From positions 15,592 through 79,591 of the forward strand of contig JAMJQQ010000081.1 of the NCBI GenBank assembly GCA_023554445.1: a DNA stretch of 64,000 bases. Reading direction: 5' to 3'. Position 1 is the first letter of the stretch. Every line of letters begins with the position of its first letter. This DNA comes from Carthagonibacter metallireducens (lineage in GTDB: Bacteria > Gemmatimonadota > Gemmatimonadetes > Palauibacterales > Palauibacteraceae). The translations under genes and the position numbers were made by a program. The notes beneath the pieces were generated by a model. That model was not told the origin of the DNA and made no database searches. It saw nothing but the letters and a program-made list of their open reading frames with translations. This document shows, one piece after another, positions 34,117-45,100 of this stretch.

Positions 34117-35312
34117 TGAATCGTGTTGATGATCCCGAATATCGGAAGGTACATGGCCACGATCATGCCGCCGACGACCGTACCGAGAATCACGATCATC
34201 AGAGGCTCCATCGCCTTGAGGAGCGACTCCACGGCCACGTCCACTTCCTCGTCGTAGAAGTCGGCGACCTTGGAGAGCATTCCATCGAGGTCACCGGTTT
34301 CCTCACCGACGTTGATCATCTGCGTCACCATCGGCGGAAAGACGCCCGATGCCTTCAGCGGTTCCGAGATCGACTCACCGCCGGCGATGGAGCTGCGGCT
34401 GTTCATGATCGCATCGTGAATCACCCGATTCCCGGAGGTGCGCGCCGTGATCTCGAGTCCGTCGAGAATCGACACACCCGAGCTGAGCAGCGTGCCCAGC
34501 GTGCGAGTGAACCGCGCGACCGCCGACTTCCGCGCCAGGGGTCCGAGCACGGGAAGGCGGAGCATGATCCGGTCGAACATGAGCCGCCCACCAGAGGTGG
34601 AGATCCAGCGACGGAAGAGCCACGAGCCTCCCGCGATGCCAATTCCCAACGCCCACCAGTAACCCTGCAGGAACGCCGACATCGCGATTACGACTCGAGT
34701 CGGGATCGGGAGCTGCTGGTCGAAGCTCTGGAACATCGTCTGGAAGGTCGGAATCACGAACAGAAGCAGGATCACGATCGCCGACGCTGCTACGAAACCG
34801 ATCACGGCCGGATAGATCATCGCACCCTTGACCTTGCGGGCCAGAGCTTCGGATTTCTCCAGGAACACGGAAAGCCGCAGCAGAATGGTGTCCAGGATAC
34901 CACCGGTCTCACCGGCGGCAACCATGTTCACGTACAGGTGCGAAAAAACCTTCGGGTGCTGGCGGAGCGCATCGGCCAGCGTATTCCCGCTCTCGACGTC
35001 GTGCAGGACTCCCTCCAGAGACGATTGGAGGATCGGGCTGTTGGACTGCTTCACCAGGATGTCCAGCGCCTGGACCAGGGGAAGGCCGGCATTGATCATC
35101 GTCGCGAACTGACGGGTCATGATGACGAGATCACGACTCTTGAGCCGGGCGCCGAACGAGAGATTGACCCCCTTCGGCTTCTCTCGCACCGAAACCGGGA
35201 TGAGCTTCTGTGCGCGAAGGAACGCGATCACGTCATCGCGTGCCGGCACATCGATCTGATCGCGCTTCAGTTCCCCGCTGATCGTGCGGGCGCTGTAAGT
35301 GAAGACTGGCAT
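34113..35312 (-). CDS. pilC: Type IV pilus platform protein PilC
   Basis: 399 aa, normal length. Inner-membrane GspF-family protein on which pilins are assembled. Two GspF repeats are present, each with an ETGG/ETGD motif (AAGETGGILD and GEETGDLDGML), and three hydrophobic helices (about 170-190, 220-238 and 372-392). The N-terminus MPVFTYSARTISGELKRDQI is typical. It is 44 bp downstream of pilT. Confidence 0.95.
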   Translation of the reverse strand: MPVFTYSARTISGELKRDQIDVPARDDVIAFLRAQKLIPVSVREKPKGVNLSFGARLKSRDLVIMTRQFATMINAGLPLVQALDILVKQSNSPILQSSLEGVLHDVESGNTLADALRQHPKVFSHLYVNMVAAGETGGILDTILLRLSVFLEKSEALARKVKGAMIYPAVIGFVAASAIVILLLFVIPTFQTMFQSFDQQLPIPTRVVIAMSAFLQGYWWALGIGIAGGSWLFRRWISTSGGRLMFDRIMLRLPVLGPLARKSAVARFTRTLGTLLSSGVSILDGLEITARTSGNRVIHDAIMNSRSSIAGGESISEPLKASGVFPPMVTQMINVGEETGDLDGMLSKVADFYDEEVDVAVESLLKAMEPLMIVILGTVVGGMIVAMYLPIFGIINTIQ

Positions 35313-35356
35313 CTCCGATTACCCCTGTCGCCTCTGTGAGCTCTCGCCGCTTGCGT

Positions 35357-36463
35357 TCATCGGGCCATCGCCGCGGTCGGCTCGACCTCACCGATCATCC
35401 GCTTCAACTCGATCGGGTCGGAACTGATCCGGACGCATTCCTCCATCGTGACTTCGTCGCGCATGTAGAGGGAGTAGAGGGCATCGTTCAGCGTCTGCAT
35501 GCCGAATTTCTTACCCGCCTGCATCGCCGAGTAGATCTGGTGCACCTTGTCGTCCCGAATCAGGGCACGAATCGCGGGGGTGGAGACCATGATCTCGCAG
35601 GCCACGATCCTTCCCTTGCCGGTTCGGCGAGGAAGCAGCGTCTGTGTCACGACACCTTCGAGAACGAACGCCAGCTGTGCCCGCACCTGGTCCTGCTGAT
35701 GAGAGGGAAAGACGTCGATGATGCGGTTGATCGACTCGGCCGCCGAGTTGGTGTGAAGAGTCGCGAGCGCCAGGTGTCCGGTTTCCGCGATCGTCAGCGC
35801 GGCCTGTACGGTCTCGAGGTCCCGCATCTCTCCAACCAGGATCACATCGGGATCCTGACGAAGAACGTACTTCAGTGCGGCGGCGAAAGAACCGGTATCA
35901 CTTCCGACCTCGCGTTGATTCACGAGGCAGTTCTTGTGTCGATGCACGAACTCGATCGGGTCTTCGACGGTCACGATGTGCCCGTGACGCTCGCGATTGA
36001 TCTTGTCGATCATCGCCGCGAGGGTCGTGGATTTCCCCGAGCCGGTCGGACCGGTGACGAGCACCAGTCCCCTCGGCTTCTCTGCGAGACCCGCGATCAC
36101 CGGTGGGAGTCCCAGCTCCTGGAAGGTGAGGATCTCGAACGGGATCTGCCGGATCGCCATGGCGACGGTACCGCGCTGACGGAATACGTTTCCGCGGAAG
36201 CGGGACAGATTCTGTACCGAGAAGGAGAGATCGAGCTCGTCCTCCTGCTCGTATCTCTTTTTCTGCTGTTCCGTCAGAACGGAATAGGCCAGCGACTGCG
36301 TTTCGCGCGGCCCCAGACTCTGCTGGCAGGCGCTGTCGGCGAGCTTGCCGTCGATGCGCAGCTTCGGCACGTCTCCCGCCGAGATGTGGAGGTCCGATGC
36401 GCCCTTCTCGATCATCTCTTCGAGCAGGCTGCGCAGGTTCATCGGCGTCGAGTCGTTCATCAT
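35357..36463 (-). CDS. pilT: Type IV pilus retraction ATPase PilT
   Basis: 368 aa. Hexameric GspE-family ATPase that powers pilus retraction and so twitching and DNA uptake. Walker A is GPTGSGKS at residues 138-145, followed by VEDPIEF (Asp box), GEMRDLET (Walker B) and TGHLALATLHTN (His box). The PilT-specific C-terminal AIRALIRD motif is present. Starts with tandem ATGs. It lies between pilB and pilC. Confidence 0.96.
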   Translation of the reverse strand: MMNDSTPMNLRSLLEEMIEKGASDLHISAGDVPKLRIDGKLADSACQQSLGPRETQSLAYSVLTEQQKKRYEQEDELDLSFSVQNLSRFRGNVFRQRGTVAMAIRQIPFEILTFQELGLPPVIAGLAEKPRGLVLVTGPTGSGKSTTLAAMIDKINRERHGHIVTVEDPIEFVHRHKNCLVNQREVGSDTGSFAAALKYVLRQDPDVILVGEMRDLETVQAALTIAETGHLALATLHTNSAAESINRIIDVFPSHQQDQVRAQLAFVLEGVVTQTLLPRRTGKGRIVACEIMVSTPAIRALIRDDKVHQIYSAMQAGKKFGMQTLNDALYSLYMRDEVTMEECVRISSDPIELKRMIGEVEPTAAMAR

Positions 36464-36522
36464 CGCTTCCGTCCGTTTCTCGTAATCCCGGGACCGCCTT
36501 CAGCGCTCCCGGCAGATGCCCC

Positions 36523-38235
36523 TTATTGGGCCGTTTCCTTGATCACTTCTTCGAGCGTCGTCACCCCGCGACGGACCTTCAGGATCCCGTCCTTGCGCAG
36601 CGTGATCATTCCTTCGGCAATAGCCTGGCTCTTCAGATCGTCCGAGGACGAGCCCGCCAGTACCATCCTCCTGAGTTCCGCCGTCATCGGCATCACCTCG
36701 TAGAGGCCCTGTCGGCCTGAATAGCCCGAACCGTTGCAGGCATCACACCCCTCACCGCGATAGAACTGGATACTCGCGGCTTCTTCACTGGTCAGATTCG
36801 ATGACTCGAGGACCTCGGGGAGGTACGTCGTCTCGACCTTGCAGTTGGCGCAGATGCGCCGGACCAGGCGCTGCGCCGTGATGATGTTCACCGCCGAGGC
36901 CACGTTGAACGGCTCGATTCCCATATCGATCATGCGCGTAATCGTCGAGGCCGCATCGTTTGTGTGCAGCGTCGAGAGGACCAGGTGCCCGGTGAGCGCA
37001 GCCTTGACGGCGATGCTTCCGGTCTCGAGGTCCCGGATTTCCCCGACCATTACGATGTTCGGATCCTGTCGGAGGAATGCCCGAAGTGCAGCGGCGAAGG
37101 TCATCCCGATCTCGGAGCGGACCTGAACCTGGTTGATCCCCTGGAGGTTGTACTCGACCGGGTCCTCGGCCGTCATGATGTTGACCTCGTCGGTATTGAT
37201 CCGACTGAGAGCACTGTAGAGCGTGGTCGTCTTACCGGATCCGGTCGGACCGGTCACCAGGACCATCCCGTAGGGTCGCGAGATCGCTTCGAGAAAGTCC
37301 TTCTCCGACTTCGGTTCCATCCCGAACTTCTCGAGATCGAAGGTCAGATTTCCCTTGTCCAGAATTCGGAGCACGATCTTCTCGCCGAATAGGGTCGGCA
37401 GGGTCGAGACACGGAAATCGATGACCCGGTTGCCGATCTTGAGCTTGATTCTCCCGTCCTGCGGCACCCGCCGCTCGGCGATATTCAGGTCGGCCAGGAT
37501 CTTTACACGTGAGATGAGAGCCGCCTTCATGCGTGTGGGCGGCTTCATGATCTCCTGGAGGGCACCATCGATCCGGTAGCGGACCCGAAGTTCCTTCTCG
37601 TAGGGCTCGATGTGAATGTCCGAGGCCCCCCGACGCACGGCGTCGGTCAACAGGCCGTTGATCAGCCGAACGACGGGCGCTTCCTCCACCTGGGCCTGGA
37701 GCTGCGTCGTGGAGAGCAGCTCCTCCTCGTCCTCGACGACTTCGACGTCCTGTTCCTCGAGCTCTTCGAGAAGCTCACCCAGACGGTCGGTCGACACCTC
37801 GTAGTACTTGTCGATCGCCTGCCTGAGGGAGTACTCGCCTGCGACGACCGCCTCGATGTCGAAACGCGTGATGAACTTCAGGTCATCGATCACGCCGAGA
37901 TCCGAGGGACTCGCCATCGCGATGGTCAGGGTCCGGCCCACCCGTCGCAGAGGCAGGACGAGGTGTTTGCTGGCGAAGTCCGCGGGAACGAGCTTCAGGA
38001 TCTTCGGATCGACCTTCGTCGTCTCGAGGTCGACCGCAGGTACCCTGAACTGGCGGCTGAGAATTCGGGTCAGGTCAGTCTCCGACACCGCCCCGCTGGC
38101 AACGAGCGTGAATCCCACCCTCGCGCCGTTCTGGCTCTGCTCGGCAAGCGCGCGGTCGAGGTCCTCCTGGCTGATCAGGTTTTCCCTGACCAGCAGCTCG
38201 CCGATTCGGTCCCTTCCGAGAGCTGCAGATGCCAT
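36523..38235 (-). CDS. pilB: Type IV pilus extension ATPase PilB
   Basis: 570 aa from the ATG at 38235. N-terminal MshEN domain (about 5-150: GDRIGELLVRENLISQEDLDRAL-like), then the GspE ATPase core with GPTGSGKTTTLYSAL, TAEDPVEY, VGEIRDLETGSIA and LSTLHTNDAAST. A tetracysteine zinc site (CANC ... CDAC) is near the C-terminus. The MshEN-type N-terminus often binds cyclic-di-GMP, so c-di-GMP control is possible. A sigma-54 promoter lies about 110-130 bp upstream. Confidence 0.95.
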   Translation of the reverse strand: MASAALGRDRIGELLVRENLISQEDLDRALAEQSQNGARVGFTLVASGAVSETDLTRILSRQFRVPAVDLETTKVDPKILKLVPADFASKHLVLPLRRVGRTLTIAMASPSDLGVIDDLKFITRFDIEAVVAGEYSLRQAIDKYYEVSTDRLGELLEELEEQDVEVVEDEEELLSTTQLQAQVEEAPVVRLINGLLTDAVRRGASDIHIEPYEKELRVRYRIDGALQEIMKPPTRMKAALISRVKILADLNIAERRVPQDGRIKLKIGNRVIDFRVSTLPTLFGEKIVLRILDKGNLTFDLEKFGMEPKSEKDFLEAISRPYGMVLVTGPTGSGKTTTLYSALSRINTDEVNIMTAEDPVEYNLQGINQVQVRSEIGMTFAAALRAFLRQDPNIVMVGEIRDLETGSIAVKAALTGHLVLSTLHTNDAASTITRMIDMGIEPFNVASAVNIITAQRLVRRICANCKVETTYLPEVLESSNLTSEEAASIQFYRGEGCDACNGSGYSGRQGLYEVMPMTAELRRMVLAGSSSDDLKSQAIAEGMITLRKDGILKVRRGVTTLEEVIKETAQ

Positions 38236-38347
38236 AAGTGTCCAAGTCTTCCGGTGGAACTCGCTGGTCGCCGCGCTCTGCAGCGACTCGATTCCGCGGC
38301 GGGCCGAAGTGTGTCCCGAATCGGGTGCCACCGCGCGGTTCGTCGGG

Positions 38348-38363
38348 AGCAAGAGGTGTGCCC
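38348..38363 (-). promoter_or_regulatory. Sigma-54 (-24/-12) promoter of pilBTC
   Basis: On the minus strand the sequence reads GGGCACACCTCTTGCT: GG and GC with 10-bp spacing and TTGCT intact, differing from TGGCACG-N4-TTGCW at two positions. The predicted start is near 38337, about 100 nt before the pilB ATG, in the 200-bp gap after the comEA-like gene. Confidence 0.7.
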
Positions 38364-38440
38364 GCCTCGAATGATCTCGTTTCTTCCTGTATTTATGCGG
38401 GTATATCCCGATTCGAGCGCTGCGGCGGATCCTGCTCCAA

Positions 38441-39088
38441 TCACCGGATCCGCACACGATTCCGGATTTTCTCCACAGTGGCGGGGCCGATTCCGGGGAC
38501 TGCGAGCAGGTCGTCGATCGTGCCGATCCCGTTTTCCCGAGTGCGGAATTCCAGGATCCGGTCAGCCAGTTCAGGACCGATGCCCGGAAGCCGCCTCAGC
38601 TCCTCTCTCGTCGCCCTGTCCAGGCGGATCCGTGTGTCCGAAGCCCGGACCTCCGACGGCCGGGACGTGAGGGTCAGCATCGGGGCCAGTCGAGATACCG
38701 TCGTCGGGCCGATGCCGGGAACCCGCTCCAGTTCCTCGAGGGTGCGGAAGGGCCCGTGCTCCCTGCGGTACCGAACCATCGCGGCAGCTTTCGAGGGTCC
38801 GATTCCAGGCAGGCGTCGCAGGTCGACCTCGTCGGCGAAGTTCGGATCGATCCTCTCTCCCTCGTCCAGAGGCGTGCGTGCCCGATCTTCGGAGGCGATG
38901 CCGGAGTCGACGGCACCCAGCAACCGGGACGTCGAGATCGTCTCGATCGGAGTGTCGCCTTCCCCCGGGGGTCGCCAGGCAGTGTCAGCCGTCGTCGGAC
39001 CGAAGCCGAGTCGGACGGCTGTCCCGAGCAGCACGAGACCGGTGGCCGTAGCCAGCGATCGTCGCTCCATCCGATTGAAGGAGAGCAT
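38441..39088 (-). CDS. ComEA-like helix-hairpin-helix protein
   Basis: 215 aa. An N-terminal hydrophobic anchor (LATATGLVLLGTAVRLGF, about 11-28) precedes two tandem helix-hairpin-helix regions with four GIGP motifs (LRRLPGIGPSKAAAMVRYR, LERVPGIGPTTVSRL, LRRLPGIGPELADRILEFR, LLAVPGIGPATVEKI). ComEA binds incoming DNA in the periplasm during transformation. Placement directly ahead of pilB/pilT fits a DNA-uptake pilus. It has twice the usual HhH content of ComEA. Confidence 0.82.
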   Translation of the reverse strand: MLSFNRMERRSLATATGLVLLGTAVRLGFGPTTADTAWRPPGEGDTPIETISTSRLLGAVDSGIASEDRARTPLDEGERIDPNFADEVDLRRLPGIGPSKAAAMVRYRREHGPFRTLEELERVPGIGPTTVSRLAPMLTLTSRPSEVRASDTRIRLDRATREELRRLPGIGPELADRILEFRTRENGIGTIDDLLAVPGIGPATVEKIRNRVRIR

Positions 39089-39135
39089 CGACGGGTACGT
39101 TGCGGGAGGGCATCAACCTCCCGTCAACGAGTGAC

Positions 39136-42100
39136 TCAGCGTACGGGCGCGGGTCCGGTGTCTGAACGGAGGGCGAAGCGGCCGAAGATGTTGAAGTTGA
39201 ACTGATTCGACGTCTGCTGGCGCCCTACCGCGCTGCCCCGGTTCGACCAGGTGAGCTGCATGCCGACCGTGTACCCGGTGAAATCGGAATCGAGCGTGAT
39301 CGCTGCCGCCTGCGTCCTCTGATCCACGTGCGCCGTGCACCCGGATCCGACTTCGATTCCCGGAACGCTCCCCCCGAACCCCGCGCCGCCCAGTTCCCGA
39401 CAGTCGAAATTCCCATTGTAGGAGTACTCGGCCGCGATCCTGATCGGTCGCTGCACGAACGAGAGGAAGGAGGGCGGCGGCAGCGTACCTGTCAGTCGCA
39501 GGCTGTGGGATATGCGGTCCGCCTCGCTGGTACCGGTCTGGTCGGAGCGGTCGGTCTGCGAGTTATCGAGCTGGTAGGTGAGGTTGAATCCACTGCTCAA
39601 CAGGAAGACGAAGCTCAGCGAGCGAGTCAGGGTGCGCTGACCCTGGTCCTGCCCCGTGGTGGTTCCCACCCGTCGGTCCCGATCCCGCCAGGTCGCCGTG
39701 ATCGACACGTTTCGGAACAGGTTGGACAGGCCGTCCGGGTAGGGCACCTCGCGCCAGCGCAAACTGACCCAGGGCCATTCCGTGTCACGGGTCGAACGCG
39801 TGCTTCGTGGCGTGATCACCTCGTTGTCGGTGATGGCGTAGTTGACCTCCGTCTCCAGGTCCCAGGGCAGTTCGTAGCCGCTGCGGGCGGACCAGCGGGT
39901 CGCACTGCCGGCGGCGGATGCCGTATCCGAGCCGTTGATACGAAGATCGTCGAAGCCGGCGAGCACGAGCTGCTGTCCGAAGGACGGGTCGATGTCGCGC
40001 CGGTCGTAGCTCGCGTTCACTACCCGTGACCAGTCGAGGCGGACCGGCAGGATGCGATCCCAGATCTCGCGGAATCCCTTCCAGGCACCCGACGCGTTCC
40101 GGTGTTCGGGCACTCCGAACGCCGTGGCGAGGCTGAGCGGAAGTACATCCATGTTGATGCCCATATCCCGCTCGAAAGCGACATCCCTGAGGAGGGTGGA
40201 GTCGCCCGGAACGCCCTCCAGGCTCTCCGGGGCCTCGATGTACGAGACATTCCTCGCACCGCGGTACAGCGTGTTGATTGTCAGGCGTGGCTCGAACCAG
40301 GAGGACAGATCGGGCTGCCAGCTCAGGTTTCCACGCACGTTGCGCGTCGTTTCCCACCCGGTGTTGATGCCGAACAGTGTGTTCGACTCATCCTCGAGAA
40401 TCGAGCGGGCGGTCTCCCCCTGTACCCGGAGGCCCGGATCGACCAGGTCGCGATTCGAAGTCCATGCGAGTCCAGCGACGATCGAGGGGAATGGCTGGAG
40501 CTGAATGCCCGCCGACGGAGTCAGCACGAACCTGCGGTCCACCGTTGGAATCACGCTGGAGTCGCTCGCGGTCCAGGCACTGGTGACGAATCGCCTTCGT
40601 TCATCACGCGATTGCGTGAGGTTCATGCCGAGGCGGAGATCCCGGGGCGTCCAGCGGAACCGCAGATCGCGCAGATTCCTCATCAGAACGCTCTGTGACA
40701 GGAAGGACGGCAGCCCGTCGATCGCCGATTTCAGGAACCCCGGAAGGAGTGAAAACGAAGCATCTGCAACCGGTCGCGACCAGTTCGCGACCGCATTCCA
40801 GCCGGTTCCGTCGGCCTGTGTCTGCGTCGTCGTCGCCGCCGAGCTCCGATAGGAATAGCCGAGCCGAAGGCCATCGATCGTTGCGCGCGCGAGCGTGCTG
40901 TTCGATCGGGTGTCTTTGTAGAGCCCGACGTTGAACCGGGTCAGCTTGCTGTCGGGTGTCCTGAGATTCTCGATCTCCGAAGCGAAAACATCGGTTTCCC
41001 GCAGGAAATACGGGCTCTCGGTCGCGCTCTCGTGCTGGAACTCGAAGGGAATGGCAAGGCCCGTTCTCCCCGGGAGGAAACGACCCAGCTTCGCGGCCAC
41101 GCGCGTCGAGTAATCACTCGTGTTAACGTACGGCGGCGCCTCTCCCAGCTGACGATAGAATGGATCACGCCTTCCGTAGGTGCCCTCGATCGTCATGACA
41201 TCGGAGAGATCGACCCGGAGCGTGCCCCGCAGCGCCGACCCCGTCTGATCGGCGGCTTCGTCGATCCGGATGTCGTCGATCCATACGCGTCCCTCACCGA
41301 CGGCCGTTCCCCCGGGATTCTCGATACCGAGGGCGATCTCTCGAATCGCGGACAGATTCGGGGCGCGTGACCTGTCGTTGATCACGATCGCGAGCGTGCT
41401 GTCTCCGTCCGGGAACACGTCCACGTCCCAGAGAATGAACGTGGTGTCGTTTGGAAGGGAGGATCCCGCATCCACGATCCTCTGCTCCGCTTCCGTCCGC
41501 AGTCGAATCCAGCGTTCGAGGTCGATGAACGTCTCGGGCAGCCAGTCATCCCGGGTGGGAGCTCCGGTCGGTGGCGTGAGCTTCGTCCGATACAGGTAGA
41601 AGTTGTTCGCGTCGAATCCCATTCGCGTGTAGAACCAGAGCGGGGAATCGAGCCCCCATTCGCCTTCGACGGCGAGATTCCAGATGCGAAGTCGGCGGTA
41701 CGTGAGGAAGTCCCGGGGACGCTGCGTGTACCGCCGGTACACCTCGATCCTCTCGCCGGACGGGATGTCGGAGAATGCCACCTGCAAAGACTGCTCGTTG
41801 ATCGTCTGCGTCGAGAGCTGCAGTTCATCCGTCGCGTCGGCCTCCTGGTCGCCGATCCCCGGGGGCGAGACGTAGTCGGCATCGGTGGTTGAGATCGGGC
41901 CGACGACCACCTGCTGCGCCGTGCCCGGGGTGTCGCCGATGAATCCGTCGAGGCTGCCGGTGTCGGCACGTTTGAGCCACGGGGACCCCGTGAACTCCAT
42001 GCGGCTGAGCAATACGGTAGCCGCCACGTCCGACGTGAAGGTCATTCTCACGTGGCGTACGTTCTGCTGGTTCTCCCCCGTGGCGTTCACCTGATAGTCC

Positions 42101-45100
42101 GGGAGCCGAAGCGGGACGCGGTACAGGTTGAACTCGAATTCGCCTCCCGTGGGACGCACCAGGTACCTCGACGCGACGTTGAGCGGGATCACGTAGCGGA
42201 AATACCGTTCCTCCCGGTTCAGAAACGCATCCCGATTCAGGTCTTCGGAGTCCTCCAGCCCGTTCCCGCGCGTGCAGTTCGCACGAGGGTCACCCAGCGG
42301 ATACGCCGTCTCGTCGGGCGTCGCCGTGCACCCCTGGTCCCAGATTCCCGTGTCGTCCTGGTTGCCCCACACGCCGACCAGCGGATCGACTTCCTGGTCC
42401 AGCTGCCCGAGTCCCGCCGGGAATCCGAGTGAATCGAGGACGAACGCGTCCTCGGAAACGGTGCCGACATCGATGATGATCGCGAGGTCTTCGTCGGTCG
42501 TGCCGAGCGTGCTCGCATAGAACTCGAGGAATTCGGTGGTCGTGAGGTCGATCCCGGATTCCGAAAGTGGATTGGTGACGGAATACCAGCCGTTTTCACC
42601 CGTGGTCGGTGGTTCGGTCAGGGAGACCCACAACACCGTCTCCGCCGAACCCGCGCTGAGGACCCGCAGTGCCGGGTCGATCTGCTGTACCTGCAGAGGT
42701 CCCTGAACCTGAGTCCCCTCCAGCCACTGGGCCTGCCAGACGGCGTCCAGCTGGTTCGTCGCGTCGGGCACATCCGGAAGGTAGTCTCCGCTGCCGTCGC
42801 TCCCCGGCTCGGATACGATGGATCCGTTGAGCCACGAACGGGTTCCGAGGCCCAGCCTCAGCCGGGAGCTGCCTTCGAAGTCTTCGATGTAGGTCACGCC
42901 CTTGCGGTTGGTGGTAGGATTCGACCCCGCCACCTCACCATCGAAAGAGATGCGCGACTTGACGTCCGAACCCGTGCCGGGCAGTGCATCGGCGAGTCGG
43001 TCGAGCGCAGCCACCTCGAATCCGAGTCGCGCGACGACACCGCCGAGCAGCACTCCACCGGGCTCGAGTCCCACCTCGGGCCGATTCAGTACCGTTCCTT
43101 CCCGCTGGTTCAGACCGATGAAGTCGATCGCCCCGATCTTGCCGAGCGACCAGGTGCCGGTGAGCCCGAGGATGCTGCGATTGGCCAGCTGGAAGATCGG
43201 CTTCTGCTCGAACACGACCTCGAGATCGGGGTTCTGTGCACCCGCCAGCAGCTCTTCGGGTCGCAGCAGCGTGAGCTGGCCGATCTCGTAGTCGATCGTG
43301 TAGTCCTGGCCGTAGACCAGATCCCGGTCGTTCAGGCGAACCTGTTCGCTCCCCTGCCGAATGCCGATCGCACCGAGCGAGAATGAGCTCGCCACGCCGC
43401 TGCTGCGGGCGCGGTAGTTCAGGTTCAGGCGATACAGAAAGCTCGACCCCCTGACCTGGTCGACCGGCTCATCGTAGATGGCGAAGTTCCTGTCGCCATC
43501 CGAAAGCGGGAATGGATTCCCCTGCACGGTCGCCAGGCGGGAGTCCTTGATCGGCGGAGGGTCCTTGAACGGTTCCAGCGCCGGAAAGACCAGATAGCTG
43601 CCTGTCACCACGTTCGAACCGGCGAACTCTCCCGAGGCGGCGGGGCGCCAGATGCGGGCAACGTCGACGATGTCGTCGCGGGGAGAGTCGTCCAGACCGA
43701 AGATCTCGAGAAAGGCGAATTCCGTGCCCTGCTCCACGCGGACTACCGGGCCCGACTCGACCGGCCCCTGGGAGATCACGAGGTCCACGGACCCGATCTC
43801 GAGATCGTCAGCGGAGGAGATCCGATAGATCTGGTGCATCTCCTTCTCCCACGTCAGCCCGCCCGGCCGGTGCGTGGGCGGATCGCGGAGCAGGGACAGC
43901 CGCGGCAGCTCCCCGCTGCCCGTGTTCGCATAGTCCCGGAAGATCTCCTCGGCGTCGTAGTCGCCGACGCTGTCGCCGGACACCGTAATGTACGCGACGG
44001 CCAGCGCTTCCTCCCGCAGGATCCGCGACTTCATTACGATCCAGAGCCCGCTGCGGTGAACGATGTAGTCCTCTCCCTCGATCAGCGGACGGAAGAACCC
44101 GTCGAACGTCGTGCTGTCCGGGAGCGTGGGATCGGCGTTCGCCGGACGGTAGGAGACGGCACGAGCCTGGATCACACCCGACTGGACGTTCTGCTGCTGG
44201 AGAATGCCCACTTCGTGTCGGTACAGCTTGATCGACGAACCGGGCTGGAGCGCGGGAGGTGCCTCCGGACCCTCGAGATTGATGACGTCAACGTAGGGAT
44301 ATCCCTCGAGCTCACGCGGATCCACCACGAAGAAGAACTGGCCGCTGTTGTAGCCGGCGTCATCGAGGATCACCTCTACATCCTGGTAGGTGCCCGCGTC
44401 CGGACCTCCAACATCGAGCGTGATCGCCCGGGATTCGACACTTCCCTTCTGCTCGGCGAAAACACCGCGCAGATTCAGCGGTCCGAGCCGCGCGTCTCCC
44501 CTGACTCCGAAGTTGCCTGCCGGAACGGCCTGCGAAATGAATCGAGATCGGGGCAGCGGCAGCGTCACCTGGCCGAGCTCCACGAATTTGAGAATCTCGT
44601 CCGACTTTCCCTCGTAGTAGACGTTCAGGTTGTTCGTCGCATCGAACTCGCGCGTCTGGTCGAAGTCCACGTCGAGATGCACGCGCTCGGAGATCGTGCC
44701 GCGGGCTATGGCCTTGAGCTGGAATTCGGGGGCTATGTCCGGCACCGCGCCGGCGTTGCAGCGCTGGCCGCTACCCAGCAGACACGGGCTGTACAACTGC
44801 CAGCGAGAGTTCAGCTGGCCCTGGCCCGAGATCTGGAGATCGAGGTCGGCGATACCCTTGAGCGCATCCGGGATGATCTCGATCCGTTGCTGGTCACGGA
44901 CCTCGAACGGAATTCCCGCCTCCTCCATCTCCGGCGCCATTCGATAGAAGCGTCGGGCTTCGAAGTCCGGTGGCAGCTTGTCCAGGGTGAGCCCGGCCAG
45001 CCACATCGTGTCCCTGCGGGCGGCCAGCGTACGATCGAGATCTCCGAGCTCGGTCGTGAGCCAGACTTCAGCCGCATCGCCGGGCCACAACGGCGTCGGA

